Both the position numbers and the translations under genes were made by a program. Below the pieces are notes generated by a model that saw only the letters and a program-made list of their open reading frames with translations, did not search any database and was not told the DNA's origin. Positions 32,798-42,202 of a DNA stretch of 63,621 bases are shown in pieces. Within the stretch, counting starts at the first letter, position 1. Each line of letters opens with the position of its first letter. The stretch covers positions 1 to 63,621 of the forward strand of contig JAGBCL010000119.1 of NCBI GenBank assembly GCA_018110825.1, written 5' to 3'. The stretch is from Oscillospiraceae bacterium. Its GTDB lineage: Bacteria > Bacillota > Clostridia > Oscillospirales > Ruminococcaceae.

Positions 32798-35700
32798 ATG
32801 AAAACACTTTTCAATAACAACTGGAAATTTGCCAAAACACCTGCAGGAAGCGGTGATAATGAATGGGATTGGGAATATACTCCCGTGCATATTCCTCATG
32901 ACTGGCTGATATATAATACAAATAACCTTTATGAAAATTCCTATGGAAGATACATAAAGAATTATGATTTCGGAAATGTTTCAGGGAAAAGTATCCGTTT
33001 GTATTTTGACGGCGTATATATGAACTGTTCAGTTTTCGTCAATCGCCGTAAAGCATTTGACTGGAAGTACGGATATTCTCCATTTGAAGCAGATATATCA
33101 GACTTCCTTCATGACGGTGAAAATGAAATAGCAGTCCTTGTACGTCACGATGCACCAAACAGCCGTTGGTATTCGGGAGCAGGAATTTTCCGTAATATAT
33201 GGCTTATCGAAACAACAGAAACATATATAGTTACGGACAGTGTTTACTTTACCGCCGAGAAAAGCGGAAGTAACTGGAATTGTACCATTTCTGCAGAATT
33301 TGTAAACAGTAATGGCTGTACAGCAGAAATTTCTCTTGATGGCAATAATCTTTTATATACCGCAGAAATACCTGCCGATGAAAACTTTGAACATAAATTC
33401 ATCCTTGAAAATATCGGAGAGGAAAATATCTGGGATACATTTTCACCCAATCTTCTCAACCTTTCAGTTTCACTGAAAAAGAATAATTCTCTGATTGATA
33501 ATTCTGAATATAAGGTCGGACTCCGAACAATTGAATTTACTGCTGATGAGGGCTTTTTCATAAACGGCAGAAATGTCAAAATAAATGGTGTATGCCTGCA
33601 TCATGACCTGGGTTGCCTTGGTGCAGCATTCAATAAAGCAGCAGCAAAACGCCAGCTTGCATCAATGCTTGAAATGGGCGTAAATTCTGTCCGTACATCT
33701 CATAATATGCCAGCAAAGGAGTTCATGGAGCTTTGTGACGAGATGGGTATACTTGTCAATAGCGAAGCATATGACATGTGGGAGCGTCCAAAGACCGAAT
33801 TCGATAATGCACGTTTCTTCGACGAGTGGTATGAAAAGGACGTTGCAAGCTGGATAAGACGTGACCGTAACCATCCGAGCGTAATTATGTGGAGCGTAGG
33901 TAATGAAATTTACGATACCCACGTTTCCCCAAGAGGACGTGAGGTTGCTGAAATGCTTCATAAAGCAGTACGAAAACATGATTACCGCTGTAATGTACCA
34001 ACCACAATCGGTTCAAATTATATGCCGTGGGACGGTGCCCAGAATTGTGCAAAAGAAGTTGACCTTGCAGGATATAATTACGGCGAAAAGCTTTATTCCG
34101 AACATCATGAAAAATATCCGCACTGGAAGATTTACGGAAGTGAAACTACTTCCGGAGTGAAGAGCCGTGGAGTTTATCATTTCCCAAGAGATTGTGCGTT
34201 TATGACCCATGATGATTTGCAGTGTTCATCTCTGGGCAATTGCCGAGCAGGTGCTTCTGCAGAAACAGCACAGAAAATTATCGCAATAAACCGTGATACC
34301 GATTATTGTGCAGGTATGTATATCTGGACAGGAAGCGATTATATCGGTGAACCGTCACCTTATTCTACAAAGAATGCGTACTTCGGAAGTATAGATACCG
34401 CTGGTCTGAAAAAGGACAGCTTCTATCTGTATGAAGCAGCATGGACCGACAAAACCGTGCTTCATATCATGCCATACTGGGATTTTAACGAAGGCCAGCT
34501 TATAGATGTTGTTGCCTATACAAATCTCAATGAAGCCGAGCTTTTTGTAAACGGTAAATCCGCAGGTAAAAAGCCTGCTGAGGAATATACAATTGCATGG
34601 CAGATTCCGTATGAAAAAGGTGAAATAAAGGTTGTCGGAATAAATTCAGCAGGAGAAGAAATTTCTGCAGTTGAGCATAGCTTCGGTAACAGTTCAAAGC
34701 TTGTTCTCGCATCCGATAAATCAGAAATCAAGGCAGACGGTGAAGATTTGTTTACAGTAACCGTATCAACAGTTGATGCAGACGGATATGAAGTAAAAAA
34801 TGCCCGTGACCGTGTCAGACTAACTGTAACAGGCGGAAGACTTGTAGGTTTTGACAACGGCGACAGCACAGATTATGACCAGTATAAGTCAATAAGCCGT
34901 CGTCTTTTCTCCGGTAAGGCTGTTGCCTACATTGCCGCACCTGTTTCATCAGGTGACGTGATTGTTACTGCCGAATCAGAAGGACTTGTTCCTGCCTCAG
35001 TAACCGTAAAAGCTGTACCTGCTGAAATCAGAAATGGAATAAGTGTCATTGAAAATGTTACAGTTGACCCATATGAAAATGAAATCCCGATTCGTAAAAT
35101 AGAACTTGTGCGTAATACCGGAAGCGTTATCACACCTGATTGTCCGATATCTGGAATCACAGCAAAAATTCTTCCTGAAAATGCAACATATAATGATATC
35201 TGTTGGAGCATTGTAACAAACAGTGGTATTGAAACAAAGATTGCAGAACTCGAAATTGAAGGGAACAGTGCGTTGGTAAAGCCAATCGGAGACGGAAGCT
35301 TCCGACTTCGCTGCTATAGCTTGAATGGAAGAAAACAGCCTGAAATTATTTCTGAGCTGGAATATACCGCTGAAGGTTTTGGTCAGGCTCAGATTAATCC
35401 ATATGAATTTGTTGTAGGTTGTCTGTATACCGACAGCATCAAGCTTATGGATGAAGTTCGCGAAGGCGGCGTAAATATCAAGGCGGACAGTAATGTTGTT
35501 GGTTTCGGTAAAACTGACTTTGGTAAGTATGGTGCTGACGCCTTTACCGTAAATATCATTAATTGGCATAAGGATTGTCCGTTCGGTTTCCGCCTGTGGT
35601 CAGGAAAGCCGTTTGAAAGAGGTTCTGTCAAGCTTGGAGAATTTACATATCAGGCAAACTTCATCTGGCAGACCTATATTCCTAACAGCTTTAAACTTGC

Positions 35701-36166
35701 TGAAAAAATCCGTGGAGAGCATGATATTTATTTCGAATTTGACAAAACTGACCTCAGAATTGACTTCGGAGGTTTTGTGTTTGAACCTAAGCTGAAAGCA
35801 TATGAGACAATCAATGCATCGGATAATGATGAGCTTCACGGCGATACGTTTGAAATTGTCGGAACAACTGTTGAGCATATCGGCAATAATGTGTTCCTGC
35901 GTTTTGATGATATGGATTTTGCAAAAGGAACAAGTGAAATCCAAATTACAGGACGTACTCATCATGATAATGATTCAATTCATGTTCACTTTGTAACAGA
36001 AAGCGGAAAGGAAATCGCACAGATAATCGAGTTCCCAGGAAGCAATGATAATATTACCGTTGCAACACCAATTCCTGATATACGTGAAAAATGTTCTGTG
36101 CATTTCAAATTCCTGCCGGGATGTGATTTTGACTTTGTAAATTTCAGAATAATTGCAAATAAATAA
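32798..36166 (+). CDS. Large intracellular GH2 beta-galactosidase-like enzyme
   Basis: A 1122-residue glycoside hydrolase with no signal peptide. A sugar-binding jelly-roll (1-170) and Ig-like domain precede the TIM barrel. The acid/base Glu is in IMWSVGNEI (near 370) and the nucleophile Glu in IYGSETTSG (near 447). After the barrel come a DUF4982-like domain, an invasin/Ig-like domain (LASDKSEIKADG) and further beta-domains with a CBM6/35-like look near the C-terminus. This layout is common in beta-galactosidases of gut Firmicutes. Accepting a beta-galactoside is expected; a beta-glucuronide or other beta-glycoside cannot be excluded. RBS is TGAGGTG. Confidence 0.88.
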   Translation: MKTLFNNNWKFAKTPAGSGDNEWDWEYTPVHIPHDWLIYNTNNLYENSYGRYIKNYDFGNVSGKSIRLYFDGVYMNCSVFVNRRKAFDWKYGYSPFEADISDFLHDGENEIAVLVRHDAPNSRWYSGAGIFRNIWLIETTETYIVTDSVYFTAEKSGSNWNCTISAEFVNSNGCTAEISLDGNNLLYTAEIPADENFEHKFILENIGEENIWDTFSPNLLNLSVSLKKNNSLIDNSEYKVGLRTIEFTADEGFFINGRNVKINGVCLHHDLGCLGAAFNKAAAKRQLASMLEMGVNSVRTSHNMPAKEFMELCDEMGILVNSEAYDMWERPKTEFDNARFFDEWYEKDVASWIRRDRNHPSVIMWSVGNEIYDTHVSPRGREVAEMLHKAVRKHDYRCNVPTTIGSNYMPWDGAQNCAKEVDLAGYNYGEKLYSEHHEKYPHWKIYGSETTSGVKSRGVYHFPRDCAFMTHDDLQCSSLGNCRAGASAETAQKIIAINRDTDYCAGMYIWTGSDYIGEPSPYSTKNAYFGSIDTAGLKKDSFYLYEAAWTDKTVLHIMPYWDFNEGQLIDVVAYTNLNEAELFVNGKSAGKKPAEEYTIAWQIPYEKGEIKVVGINSAGEEISAVEHSFGNSSKLVLASDKSEIKADGEDLFTVTVSTVDADGYEVKNARDRVRLTVTGGRLVGFDNGDSTDYDQYKSISRRLFSGKAVAYIAAPVSSGDVIVTAESEGLVPASVTVKAVPAEIRNGISVIENVTVDPYENEIPIRKIELVRNTGSVITPDCPISGITAKILPENATYNDICWSIVTNSGIETKIAELEIEGNSALVKPIGDGSFRLRCYSLNGRKQPEIISELEYTAEGFGQAQINPYEFVVGCLYTDSIKLMDEVREGGVNIKADSNVVGFGKTDFGKYGADAFTVNIINWHKDCPFGFRLWSGKPFERGSVKLGEFTYQANFIWQTYIPNSFKLAEKIRGEHDIYFEFDKTDLRIDFGGFVFEPKLKAYETINASDNDELHGDTFEIVGTTVEHIGNNVFLRFDDMDFAKGTSEIQITGRTHHDNDSIHVHFVTESGKEIAQIIEFPGSNDNITVATPIPDIREKCSVHFKFLPGCDFDFVNFRIIANK

Positions 36167-36171
36167 AAACA

Positions 36172-36205
36172 ACCGCGTCTGTCTTAAAACGGACGCGGTA
36201 GTTTT
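36172..36205 (+). terminator. Terminator of the GH2 operon
   Basis: ACCGCGTC (36172-36179) pairs with GACGCGGT (36192-36199), followed by AGTTTTATG, just after the GH2 stop. Confidence 0.78.
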
Positions 36206-36231
36206 ATGGGGTGAAAAACTGCAAATTATTT

Positions 36232-36717
36232 TCAGCTGTAAAAATGTTTTTTGACAATTTTTGCATATCCACGCAAATGAACAAAGTCAGAGATGGTGTC
36301 GATAAGTTGCATCTCAAGTTTTTGCATAAGCTTCTGTGACTTGATGTTTCGGTTGTCGGCAAATGCTTCAACATACTCAATATCTGCTGGAAGCGTGTCT
36401 ATAAAATGCTTGCAGAAACGATAAAAGGTTAAAGTGCAATGATATTCCTTTTTAAGCTGTAATTCTTCAATCATAAGCTGCTTATCGTTTATATAGTATT
36501 GAATGTACCCAATCAATTCTTTGTCATCAAAACACATTATAATCTGACGTGCAGGCTTGTCAAGGGCAGGGGAAACATTGTCAAGCCATTGTTTCTTTTC
36601 TTGTTCGTATGGTAATTCAGTCGGAGCAATTTCGTGCATATTATCATTAAGTAAATCGAATAACTTTGGCAGAAAGTATTCTTTTTCGTTTTTGTTCAGG
36701 TAAGTAAATGTAATCAT
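36232..36717 (-). CDS. GNAT-family N-acetyltransferase-like protein
   Basis: A 161-residue protein with the GNAT pattern: a strand pair ending IGYIQYYIND, then MIEELQLKKEYH as the central strand before the acetyl-CoA loop, then AFADNRNIKSQKLMQKLEMQ as the C-terminal motif B-like helix. The acetyl-CoA pyrophosphate loop is poorly conserved. Substrate unknown. RBS is AGAGGTGAC. It precedes two tRNA-Ser genes on the same strand. Confidence 0.72.
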   Translation of the reverse strand: MITFTYLNKNEKEYFLPKLFDLLNDNMHEIAPTELPYEQEKKQWLDNVSPALDKPARQIIMCFDDKELIGYIQYYINDKQLMIEELQLKKEYHCTLTFYRFCKHFIDTLPADIEYVEAFADNRNIKSQKLMQKLEMQLIDTISDFVHLRGYAKIVKKHFYS

Positions 36718-36730
36718 ATTGTCACCTCTA

Positions 36731-36764
36731 AAAATAAAAAGAGCATTATCAAACGATAATGCTC
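36731..36764 (-). terminator. Terminator of the tRNA-Ser genes
   Basis: Perfect 10-base stem GAGCATTATC/GATAATGCTC with a 4-base loop; on the minus strand TTTTTATTTT follows. Confidence 0.9.
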
Positions 36765-36766
36765 TT

Positions 36767-36856
36767 TGGCGCAGAAGGAGGGATTTGAACCCTCGCGCCG
36801 GTTACCCGACCTACGCCCTTAGCAGGGGCGCCTCGTCACCACTTGAGTACTTCTGC
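36767..36856 (-). tRNA. tRNA-Ser (GCT)
   Basis: Acceptor GCAGAAG/CTTCTGC, anticodon stem CGCCC/GGGCG around CTGCTAA (anticodon GCT), a long serine-type variable arm, TTCAAAT T-loop and encoded CCA. Confidence 0.95.
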
Positions 36857-36888
36857 ATAATGGTAACCACTTATTATATTAAATTGAA

Positions 36889-36977
<89 letters not shown>

Positions 36978-37055
36978 AAGAAGCCGCCTATTATCCAGCG
37001 ACTTATATATTTTACCATACAACATTTGATTTGTCAATAGTAAATCCGAATTTTT

Positions 37056-38384
37056 TTATAACTTTTTTGAACGTGCAAATTCAAGCAGCTTTTCACGTTC
37101 ATTTTCAAGCTTTTCCTCGATTACGTTATCCAGCATTTCGTCAAGCATTCCGCCGATTTCTTTGCCTGCAAAACCCAAATCAATCATATCATTTCCGTCA
37201 ACAGCAAGGTCTGTAACCTTCAGACACTGATTCTGCAACATAATTTCATAACCCTTGACCTGCATTGCGTCAACCGTCTGAACTCTCTCAAAACAAAAGC
37301 TTTGCTTTGCACGGTTGTCACCACGCATAACTTCTAACAAGAGAGGGAACAATTCCTCACCAACAGTTGCAATCAGTCTGCGTACAACTTTGTAATCATC
37401 AACTGGTGTAACATAATGATACTTGATAAGCGTGCATACTTTCTCAATTGTTTCATTTGAAAAATGCAGGTCACGCAGAATAACCTCTGCAAGTTCGGCA
37501 CTTTGTTTTTCGTGATTGAAAAAGTGGCCGTTGCCCTCATCGTCAAGACGGAAACAAAGTGGTTTTGCAATGTCGTGAAGCATGAGAGCAAGACGTACAT
37601 AAGGCAAAGGTTTTGAGTGCTCAATTGCATCCGCAGTATGTGTCCATACGTCATAAACATGGTATCGGTTATGTTGGTTAAATCCGATACAAGGACCTAT
37701 TTCAGGAATAATAACCTCAAAAACATCAGCAAATTCAGTAAGAATATCACACGGAGCAATACCATTGAGTATCAGTTCAAGCTCCTTGGCAATCCTTTCC
37801 TTGGAAATATTGTTGAGCAAATGCTTCATATCATGAATAGCAAGTGCAGTAGTCTTTTCAATTTCAAACCCAAGCTGAGAAGAAAAACGGAGTGCACGCA
37901 TAATCCTGAGAGCATCTTCGCTGAAACGAACAGAAGGCTCTCCGACACAAGCAATCCTTCGGTTGAATAAGTCTTTCTGTGCACCAAAACTGTCAATCAA
38001 CCCTGTCCTCGGATTGTAAGCCATAGCATTTATTGTAAAATCACGCCTTGAAAGGTCATCAACAATATCTGTAGAGAATTCAACCTCCATCGGGTGTCGG
38101 TTATCCTCGTAAGCACCGTCAATTCTGAACGTAGTAACTTCGATGTTTTCACCGTTTACAACAACCGTAACCGTGCCGTGCTTGATACCAGTGTCAATAG
38201 TTTTGTAGCCATAAAGGCATTTTTTGATATCACGGGGAGTTGCAGAAGTTGCGATGTCATAGTCGTTAGGCTTTTTGCCAAGAATGGAATCGCGAACACA
38301 ACCGCCGACAATATACGCTTCAAAGCCGTTGTATTCAAGCTTGTCAATAATCATACTGACGCTTTGCGGTAAATAAAAATCCAT
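37056..38384 (-). CDS. cca: CCA tRNA nucleotidyltransferase / poly(A)-polymerase-like, with HD domain
   Basis: A 442-residue class II nucleotidyltransferase. The catalytic head has YIVGGCVRDSILGKKPNDYDIATSA with the DxD metal pair, followed by RRDFTINAMAYNP and the EDALRIMRALRFSSQLGF neck. An HD domain (ALMLHDIAKP, near 270) follows. It repairs or adds the tRNA 3' CCA. ATG 38384 has AAAGGAGCG; an earlier in-frame start lies inside the promoter and is unlikely. The neighbouring tRNA genes already encode CCA, so here it mainly repairs ends. Confidence 0.93.
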   Translation of the reverse strand: MDFYLPQSVSMIIDKLEYNGFEAYIVGGCVRDSILGKKPNDYDIATSATPRDIKKCLYGYKTIDTGIKHGTVTVVVNGENIEVTTFRIDGAYEDNRHPMEVEFSTDIVDDLSRRDFTINAMAYNPRTGLIDSFGAQKDLFNRRIACVGEPSVRFSEDALRIMRALRFSSQLGFEIEKTTALAIHDMKHLLNNISKERIAKELELILNGIAPCDILTEFADVFEVIIPEIGPCIGFNQHNRYHVYDVWTHTADAIEHSKPLPYVRLALMLHDIAKPLCFRLDDEGNGHFFNHEKQSAELAEVILRDLHFSNETIEKVCTLIKYHYVTPVDDYKVVRRLIATVGEELFPLLLEVMRGDNRAKQSFCFERVQTVDAMQVKGYEIMLQNQCLKVTDLAVDGNDMIDLGFAGKEIGGMLDEMLDNVIEEKLENEREKLLEFARSKKL

Positions 38385-38418
38385 AACATCGCTCCTTTCA
38401 ATAAATTTTGTAAAAAAT

Positions 38419-38447
38419 ATTATAACATACAAACTCACTTTTTTCAA
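38419..38447 (-). promoter_or_regulatory. Promoter of cca
   Basis: On the minus strand TTGAAA (38447-38442), 17 bases, TATAAT (38424-38419), 34 bases before the chosen start. Confidence 0.78.
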
Positions 38448-38518
38448 GAGATTTTTTATGCAGAATATACATATTTTTTATACCAAAAATTCCATAGCAT
38501 TTATCACAGCGTCCTACA

Positions 38519-38610
38519 TATAATATTTTTACCGTCATAAACAGCGGTAAATCTGTAAGGAAAAATCATACCTCGGATGCGGAGAATACTCCGTGTCTGC
38601 GGTTTTATTT
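38519..38610 (+). promoter_or_regulatory. Leader with tandem hairpins before the DUF1540 gene
   Basis: A TATAAT box at 38519-38524 precedes TTTACCG/CGGTAAA (38528-38534, 38545-38551) and then a 14-base stem with one mismatch and three G-U pairs (38571-38584 with 38589-38602) followed by TTTTATTTT. A terminator-like hairpin before the coding sequence suggests attenuation or an mRNA 5' stabiliser. Confidence 0.55.
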
Positions 38611-38634
38611 TCCGTAAAAAAGGAGAAATGAAAA

Positions 38635-38802
38635 ATGAAGAACCCATCTATTAAGTGCGATGTAACATCCTGCAAGTACAATATGGATAGCGAACACTAC
38701 TGCACACTCGATTGCATTCAGGTAGGCACTCACGAAAAGAACCCAACAGTTCCAGAGTGTACAGACTGCATGTCTTTCGTAAAGAAGCCAGGCTGCTGTT
38801 AA
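38635..38802 (+). CDS. DUF1540-family Cys-rich miniprotein
   Basis: A 55-residue protein with eight Cys. CDVTSCKYN, YCTLDCIQV, CTDCMSF and a terminal GCC match DUF1540, a short family that probably binds a metal such as zinc. The start at 38635 follows AAAGGAG by nine bases; an out-of-frame ATG at 38628 would give only eight residues. Codon use (AAG, TCC, CCA) is of the highly expressed type. Function unknown. A perfect bidirectional terminator follows. Confidence 0.88.
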   Translation: MKNPSIKCDVTSCKYNMDSEHYCTLDCIQVGTHEKNPTVPECTDCMSFVKKPGCC

Positions 38803-38806
38803 TGAA

Positions 38807-38841
38807 TAAGGGTACCAACATTTCAGTTGGTACCCTTAGTT
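38807..38841. terminator. Bidirectional terminator
   Basis: TAAGGGTACCAAC and GTTGGTACCCTTA form a perfect 13-base stem with a T-run on one side and A-run on the other, between convergent genes. Confidence 0.92.
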
Positions 38842-38843
38842 TT

Positions 38844-40535
38844 TTATTCAACAAAAGCAAATCTCGGCTTGACATTGCCATGGTCATCAACATCTTCAAG
38901 GAACATTTTGAGCGGTCTTACCCAAATTGTCGGCTTGTCGTAAATCTGCATATAAACAACCATTTCTTCGAGAGTTTCGCTGTCCTTTGCAACATTCAGA
39001 ACAACATAATCTCCGCCCTTGAAGTGCTTGTAGTGACCTCCGAGAATGATTTTTCTTCCCTCAGGTACACCAATTCCAACAACGCCATTATTCTTTGGTG
39101 CAGGCTCTTCCTTTACCTCAACAACAGGGGCAGGCACAGGCTCAGCAGGTGCTTCAACCTTAACCTCAATAACCTCAGGCTCAGGAATTTCAACAGCCTT
39201 GCTTCCGTCAGCAATAATCATTGACTTGTTCTTCGGCACGCAGATTTCAGCATTGCCACCGTTAAAAGTTTTTCCTGTAAGCAGGTCAACAAGCTTGCCA
39301 TATTTCGTGTTGAAACGGAATGTGTAGTCACCATCGCTTACATTCAGCAGAACGTAAACTTCTTCGCCATCCTTTTCACGCTTGAAAGAGAAGGTCTGAT
39401 TGCGAAGTTCCATTTTTGAGTATCCGCCAGTCTGAATTGCAGGGGAGGAGAGTCTTATAGCTCCAAGTGCAGAAATGTGCTTCAGAAGCTCATTATTTCT
39501 GTCAGGAATGTTATTAAGGTCGAGACAAGGTCTTACAGGCAGGTCAGCCTCGGCACCGTGTCCCTTTGCACCATAAATGCCGAATTCACTTCCATAATAA
39601 ATCGATGGAACACCATACATACCGTACATCATTGTGTAACAGCACTCAACTCTCGCAGGGTCTTTAAGTACCGACATAAGACGTGAAACATCATGGTTGT
39701 CAAGGAAGTTGTACATATAAAGATTGCCGTACTGACCGTTCTGATAGTCGATAGAGTGCGCAATCTCAAAGTAGTTGCGGTCATTGTGGGAAGAGTAAAT
39801 TCCCTTGTAGCACTGATAGTTGGTAACACAGTCAAACATTTCAGGGTTTGCCCAGTGATTGTACTGACCGTGAATAATTTCGCCCATCAGCCAGAAGTCG
39901 GGACGCATACCGCGTGTCAGCGTGTGAATACGTCTGATAAAATCGTCAGTAAGACAGTCAGCCGCATCAAAACGGATGCCATCAATACCCCACTTTTCAA
40001 TCCACATCTTTACAGCACCGAAAAGATGCTCAACAACTTCATTGTTGTAAAGATTAAGCTTTACAAGGTTGTAGCAGCCGTTCCAGCCATCGTAAGAGAA
40101 GTTGTCACCGTAAGGGGAGCGGCCACCGAAATTTACGCCTGCAAACCAGTCCTTGTAGCGTGAATTCTGACCGTTCTGCTGTAAATCCTTGAAAGCGAAA
40201 TGGTCTCTGCCAACGTGATTGAAAACGCCGTCCAGAATAACACGGATACCGTTCTTGTGCAACTCCTCGCAGACCTTGCCGAATTCTTCGTTTGTACCAA
40301 GGCGCTTGTCAATTGTGTAGTAATCAGTTGTATCGTAGCCGTGTTCAAATGATTCAAAAACAGGTCCGAAATAAACAGCATTCATATTCAGGCTTTTGAG
40401 ATGCGGAATCCACTCAATAACTTTCAAAATTCTACCCTTGTCAAGTTCTTTTGCTTCGGAGCGAAAACGCTCACAACCGCAGAAACCAAGAGGGTAGAGG
40501 TGATAAATATTACTTTTTTCAATCCAGTGGGACAT
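38844..40535 (-). CDS. GH13 alpha-amylase-family enzyme fused to a DUF1653 domain
   Basis: A 563-residue cytoplasmic protein. The (beta/alpha)8 barrel has VILDGVFNHVG, GIRFDAADCL (nucleophile Asp), LMGEIIHG (acid/base Glu) and FLDNHDVSR. A C-terminal beta-sandwich follows to about residue 440, then a Pro/Glu/Val linker, then a final 75-residue domain (HYKHFKGGDYVVLNVAKDSE, WVRPLKMFLEDV) that matches DUF1653 by eye. No signal peptide, so it acts on internal maltodextrin or glycogen-like glucan. ATG 40535 follows AAAAGGAG. The fusion is unusual in my knowledge. Confidence 0.85.
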   Translation of the reverse strand: MSHWIEKSNIYHLYPLGFCGCERFRSEAKELDKGRILKVIEWIPHLKSLNMNAVYFGPVFESFEHGYDTTDYYTIDKRLGTNEEFGKVCEELHKNGIRVILDGVFNHVGRDHFAFKDLQQNGQNSRYKDWFAGVNFGGRSPYGDNFSYDGWNGCYNLVKLNLYNNEVVEHLFGAVKMWIEKWGIDGIRFDAADCLTDDFIRRIHTLTRGMRPDFWLMGEIIHGQYNHWANPEMFDCVTNYQCYKGIYSSHNDRNYFEIAHSIDYQNGQYGNLYMYNFLDNHDVSRLMSVLKDPARVECCYTMMYGMYGVPSIYYGSEFGIYGAKGHGAEADLPVRPCLDLNNIPDRNNELLKHISALGAIRLSSPAIQTGGYSKMELRNQTFSFKREKDGEEVYVLLNVSDGDYTFRFNTKYGKLVDLLTGKTFNGGNAEICVPKNKSMIIADGSKAVEIPEPEVIEVKVEAPAEPVPAPVVEVKEEPAPKNNGVVGIGVPEGRKIILGGHYKHFKGGDYVVLNVAKDSETLEEMVVYMQIYDKPTIWVRPLKMFLEDVDDHGNVKPRFAFVE

Positions 40536-40571
40536 AGTAAAACTCCTTTTCAATTTTCATAAATCTTTTTT

Positions 40572-40600
40572 ATTATACCATAACAGAGTATCCATATCAA
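40572..40600 (-). promoter_or_regulatory. Promoter of the GH13 gene
   Basis: On the minus strand TTGATA (40600-40595), 17 bases, TATAAT (40577-40572). CAACAAAA (twice, near 40618 and 40666) and TTGTTTTCGTTG upstream may be regulator sites. Confidence 0.75.
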
Positions 40601-40697
40601 GTGGAAAATACAAACTTCAACAAAAGTTTACTATTTTTAACAGTTGTTTTCGTTGCATTTCAACAAAAACATGTCTGATAAATTTTTTTGAAATATC

Positions 40698-40726
40698 TTG
40701 CAATTTGATTTGAAAAATTGTATAAT
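40698..40726 (+). promoter_or_regulatory. Promoter of the small membrane protein gene
   Basis: TTGCAA (40698-40703), 17 bases, TATAAT (40721-40726). A 7-base stem CCGCCGT/ACGGCGG (40769-40775, 40796-40802) lies in the leader just before the AAGGAG site. Confidence 0.72.
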
Positions 40727-40819
40727 GTAATAAGATATGTCGGATTACCGATTATTGTGCATCATTTGCCGCCGTAAATGACTGCTTTAAATTAAACGGC
40801 GGGGATAAGGAGTATTATT

Positions 40820-41071
40820 ATGATTAAGGAATTTGCTGCAAATACTGTTGCTAAGGCTAAGGAAGAGGTTTCCGTTTCAAATGGTGTTATCGTACTTATC
40901 GCTGTTGTTTCATTTATCGTAGGTCTTATTATTGGTATCGTGTGCACAGCAAACGTAAAGTCAAAGAAGGCTAAGAAGAATACATTCAATGCAGGTGATT
41001 ATGCAAGAGAACTTGATTTTGACTATGATGACGATGATTACGACTATGATGATGAAGCACTTTCATTCTGA
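40820..41071 (+). CDS. Small single-span membrane protein with acidic Asp/Tyr tail
   Basis: An 83-residue protein. A charged N-terminus (residues 1-20), one strong membrane helix (GVIVLIAVVSFIVGLIIGIV, near 24-43), a basic stop-transfer stretch (KSKKAKK) and a tail rich in Asp and Tyr (DFDYDDDDYDYDDEA). The tail resembles the acidic end of the sensory hydrogenase homologue at 9174. No family recognised. Good promoter and AAGGAG site support expression. It lies 36 bases before ychF and may share its transcript. Confidence 0.75.
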   Translation: MIKEFAANTVAKAKEEVSVSNGVIVLIAVVSFIVGLIIGIVCTANVKSKKAKKNTFNAGDYARELDFDYDDDDYDYDDEALSF

Positions 41072-41107
41072 TTAAATATTATTATACAGTAAAGGATTTT
41101 CAAAGAT

Positions 41108-42202
41108 ATGAAGCTTGGTATGGTTGGTCTCCCTAACGTGGGAAAGAGTACACTTTTTAACGCACTTACAAATGCAGGCGCTGAGTCTGCAAACTATCCG
41201 TTCTGCACAATCGAGCCTAACGTAGGCATCGTTTCCGTTCCCGACGAAAGACTCGATAAGCTCAAGGAAATGTATAACCCCGATAAGTTCACCCCTGCAA
41301 CCCTCGAATTTGTTGATATCGCGGGCCTTGTAAAGGGTGCATCAAAGGGCGAAGGACTTGGCAATAAGTTCCTTGCAAATATCCGTGAGGTTGACGCTAT
41401 CGTTCACGTTGTACGCTGTTTCGAGGATATCGATATTATCCACGTTGACGGTGAAATCAACCCTGAACGTGATATTGAAACAATTGATTTGGAGCTTATC
41501 TTCTCAGATATCGAAATGGTTGACCGCCGTATCGACAGAGCAAAGAAAGCCGCTAAGGGCGACAAGAAGTTCCTTGCAGAAGTAGAGTTTCTTGAAGCGC
41601 TTAAACAGCACCTTGAAGAGGGCCATTCCGCACGTTCATTCGACTTCACAGAGGAGCAGGCTGAGCTTATCAAAACAACTCCGCTTCTCTCCGCAAAGCC
41701 TGTCATCTATGCAGCAAACCTTTGCGAGGATGACTTCAAGAACAACATCGAAACTTCCGTCCACTATAAAAAGGTTTGCGAAATTGCAAAGCGTGAGAAC
41801 GCAGCTGTTCTCCCGATTTGTGCACAGCTTGAAGCTGAAATTTCCGATATGAGCGACGAGGACAAGGCAATGTTCCTTTCCGAGCTTGGTCTTGAGGTTT
41901 CAGGCCTCGACAGAATTATCAAGGAAGGCTACGCACTTCTCGGACTTATTTCCTACCTCACAGCAGGACAGCCAGAAGTAAGAGCGTGGACAATCACAAA
42001 TGGTACAAAAGCACCACAGGCGGCAGGTAAAATCCATACCGACTTTGAAAGAGGCTTTATCCGTGCTGAGGTTGTCAGCTTCGACGACCTTATGGAGTGC
42101 GGCTCACTCAATGCCGCAAAGGAAAAGGGACTTGTCCGTTCCGAGGGTAAGGAGTACGTAATGAATGACGGTGACGTTGTTCTGTTCAGATTTAATGTGT
42201 AA
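41108..42202 (+). CDS. ychF: Ribosome-associated ATPase YchF (Obg-like)
   Basis: A 364-residue P-loop protein of the Obg/TRAFAC class. G1 is GLPNVGKST, the G2 region is [12 protein letters not shown]3 is [17 protein letters not shown], and the G4 position reads NLCE (the NxxE form that gives ATP preference). A coiled-coil insertion (about 130-195) and C-terminal TGS domain ([26 protein letters not shown]) are present. It binds ribosomes and takes part in translation and stress responses. Full length for the family. Confidence 0.95.
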   Translation: MKLGMVGLPNVGKSTLFNALTNAGAESANYPFCTIEPNVGIVSVPDERLDKLKEMYNPDKFTPATLEFVDIAGLVKGASKGEGLGNKFLANIREVDAIVHVVRCFEDIDIIHVDGEINPERDIETIDLELIFSDIEMVDRRIDRAKKAAKGDKKFLAEVEFLEALKQHLEEGHSARSFDFTEEQAELIKTTPLLSAKPVIYAANLCEDDFKNNIETSVHYKKVCEIAKRENAAVLPICAQLEAEISDMSDEDKAMFLSELGLEVSGLDRIIKEGYALLGLISYLTAGQPEVRAWTITNGTKAPQAAGKIHTDFERGFIRAEVVSFDDLMECGSLNAAKEKGLVRSEGKEYVMNDGDVVLFRFNV

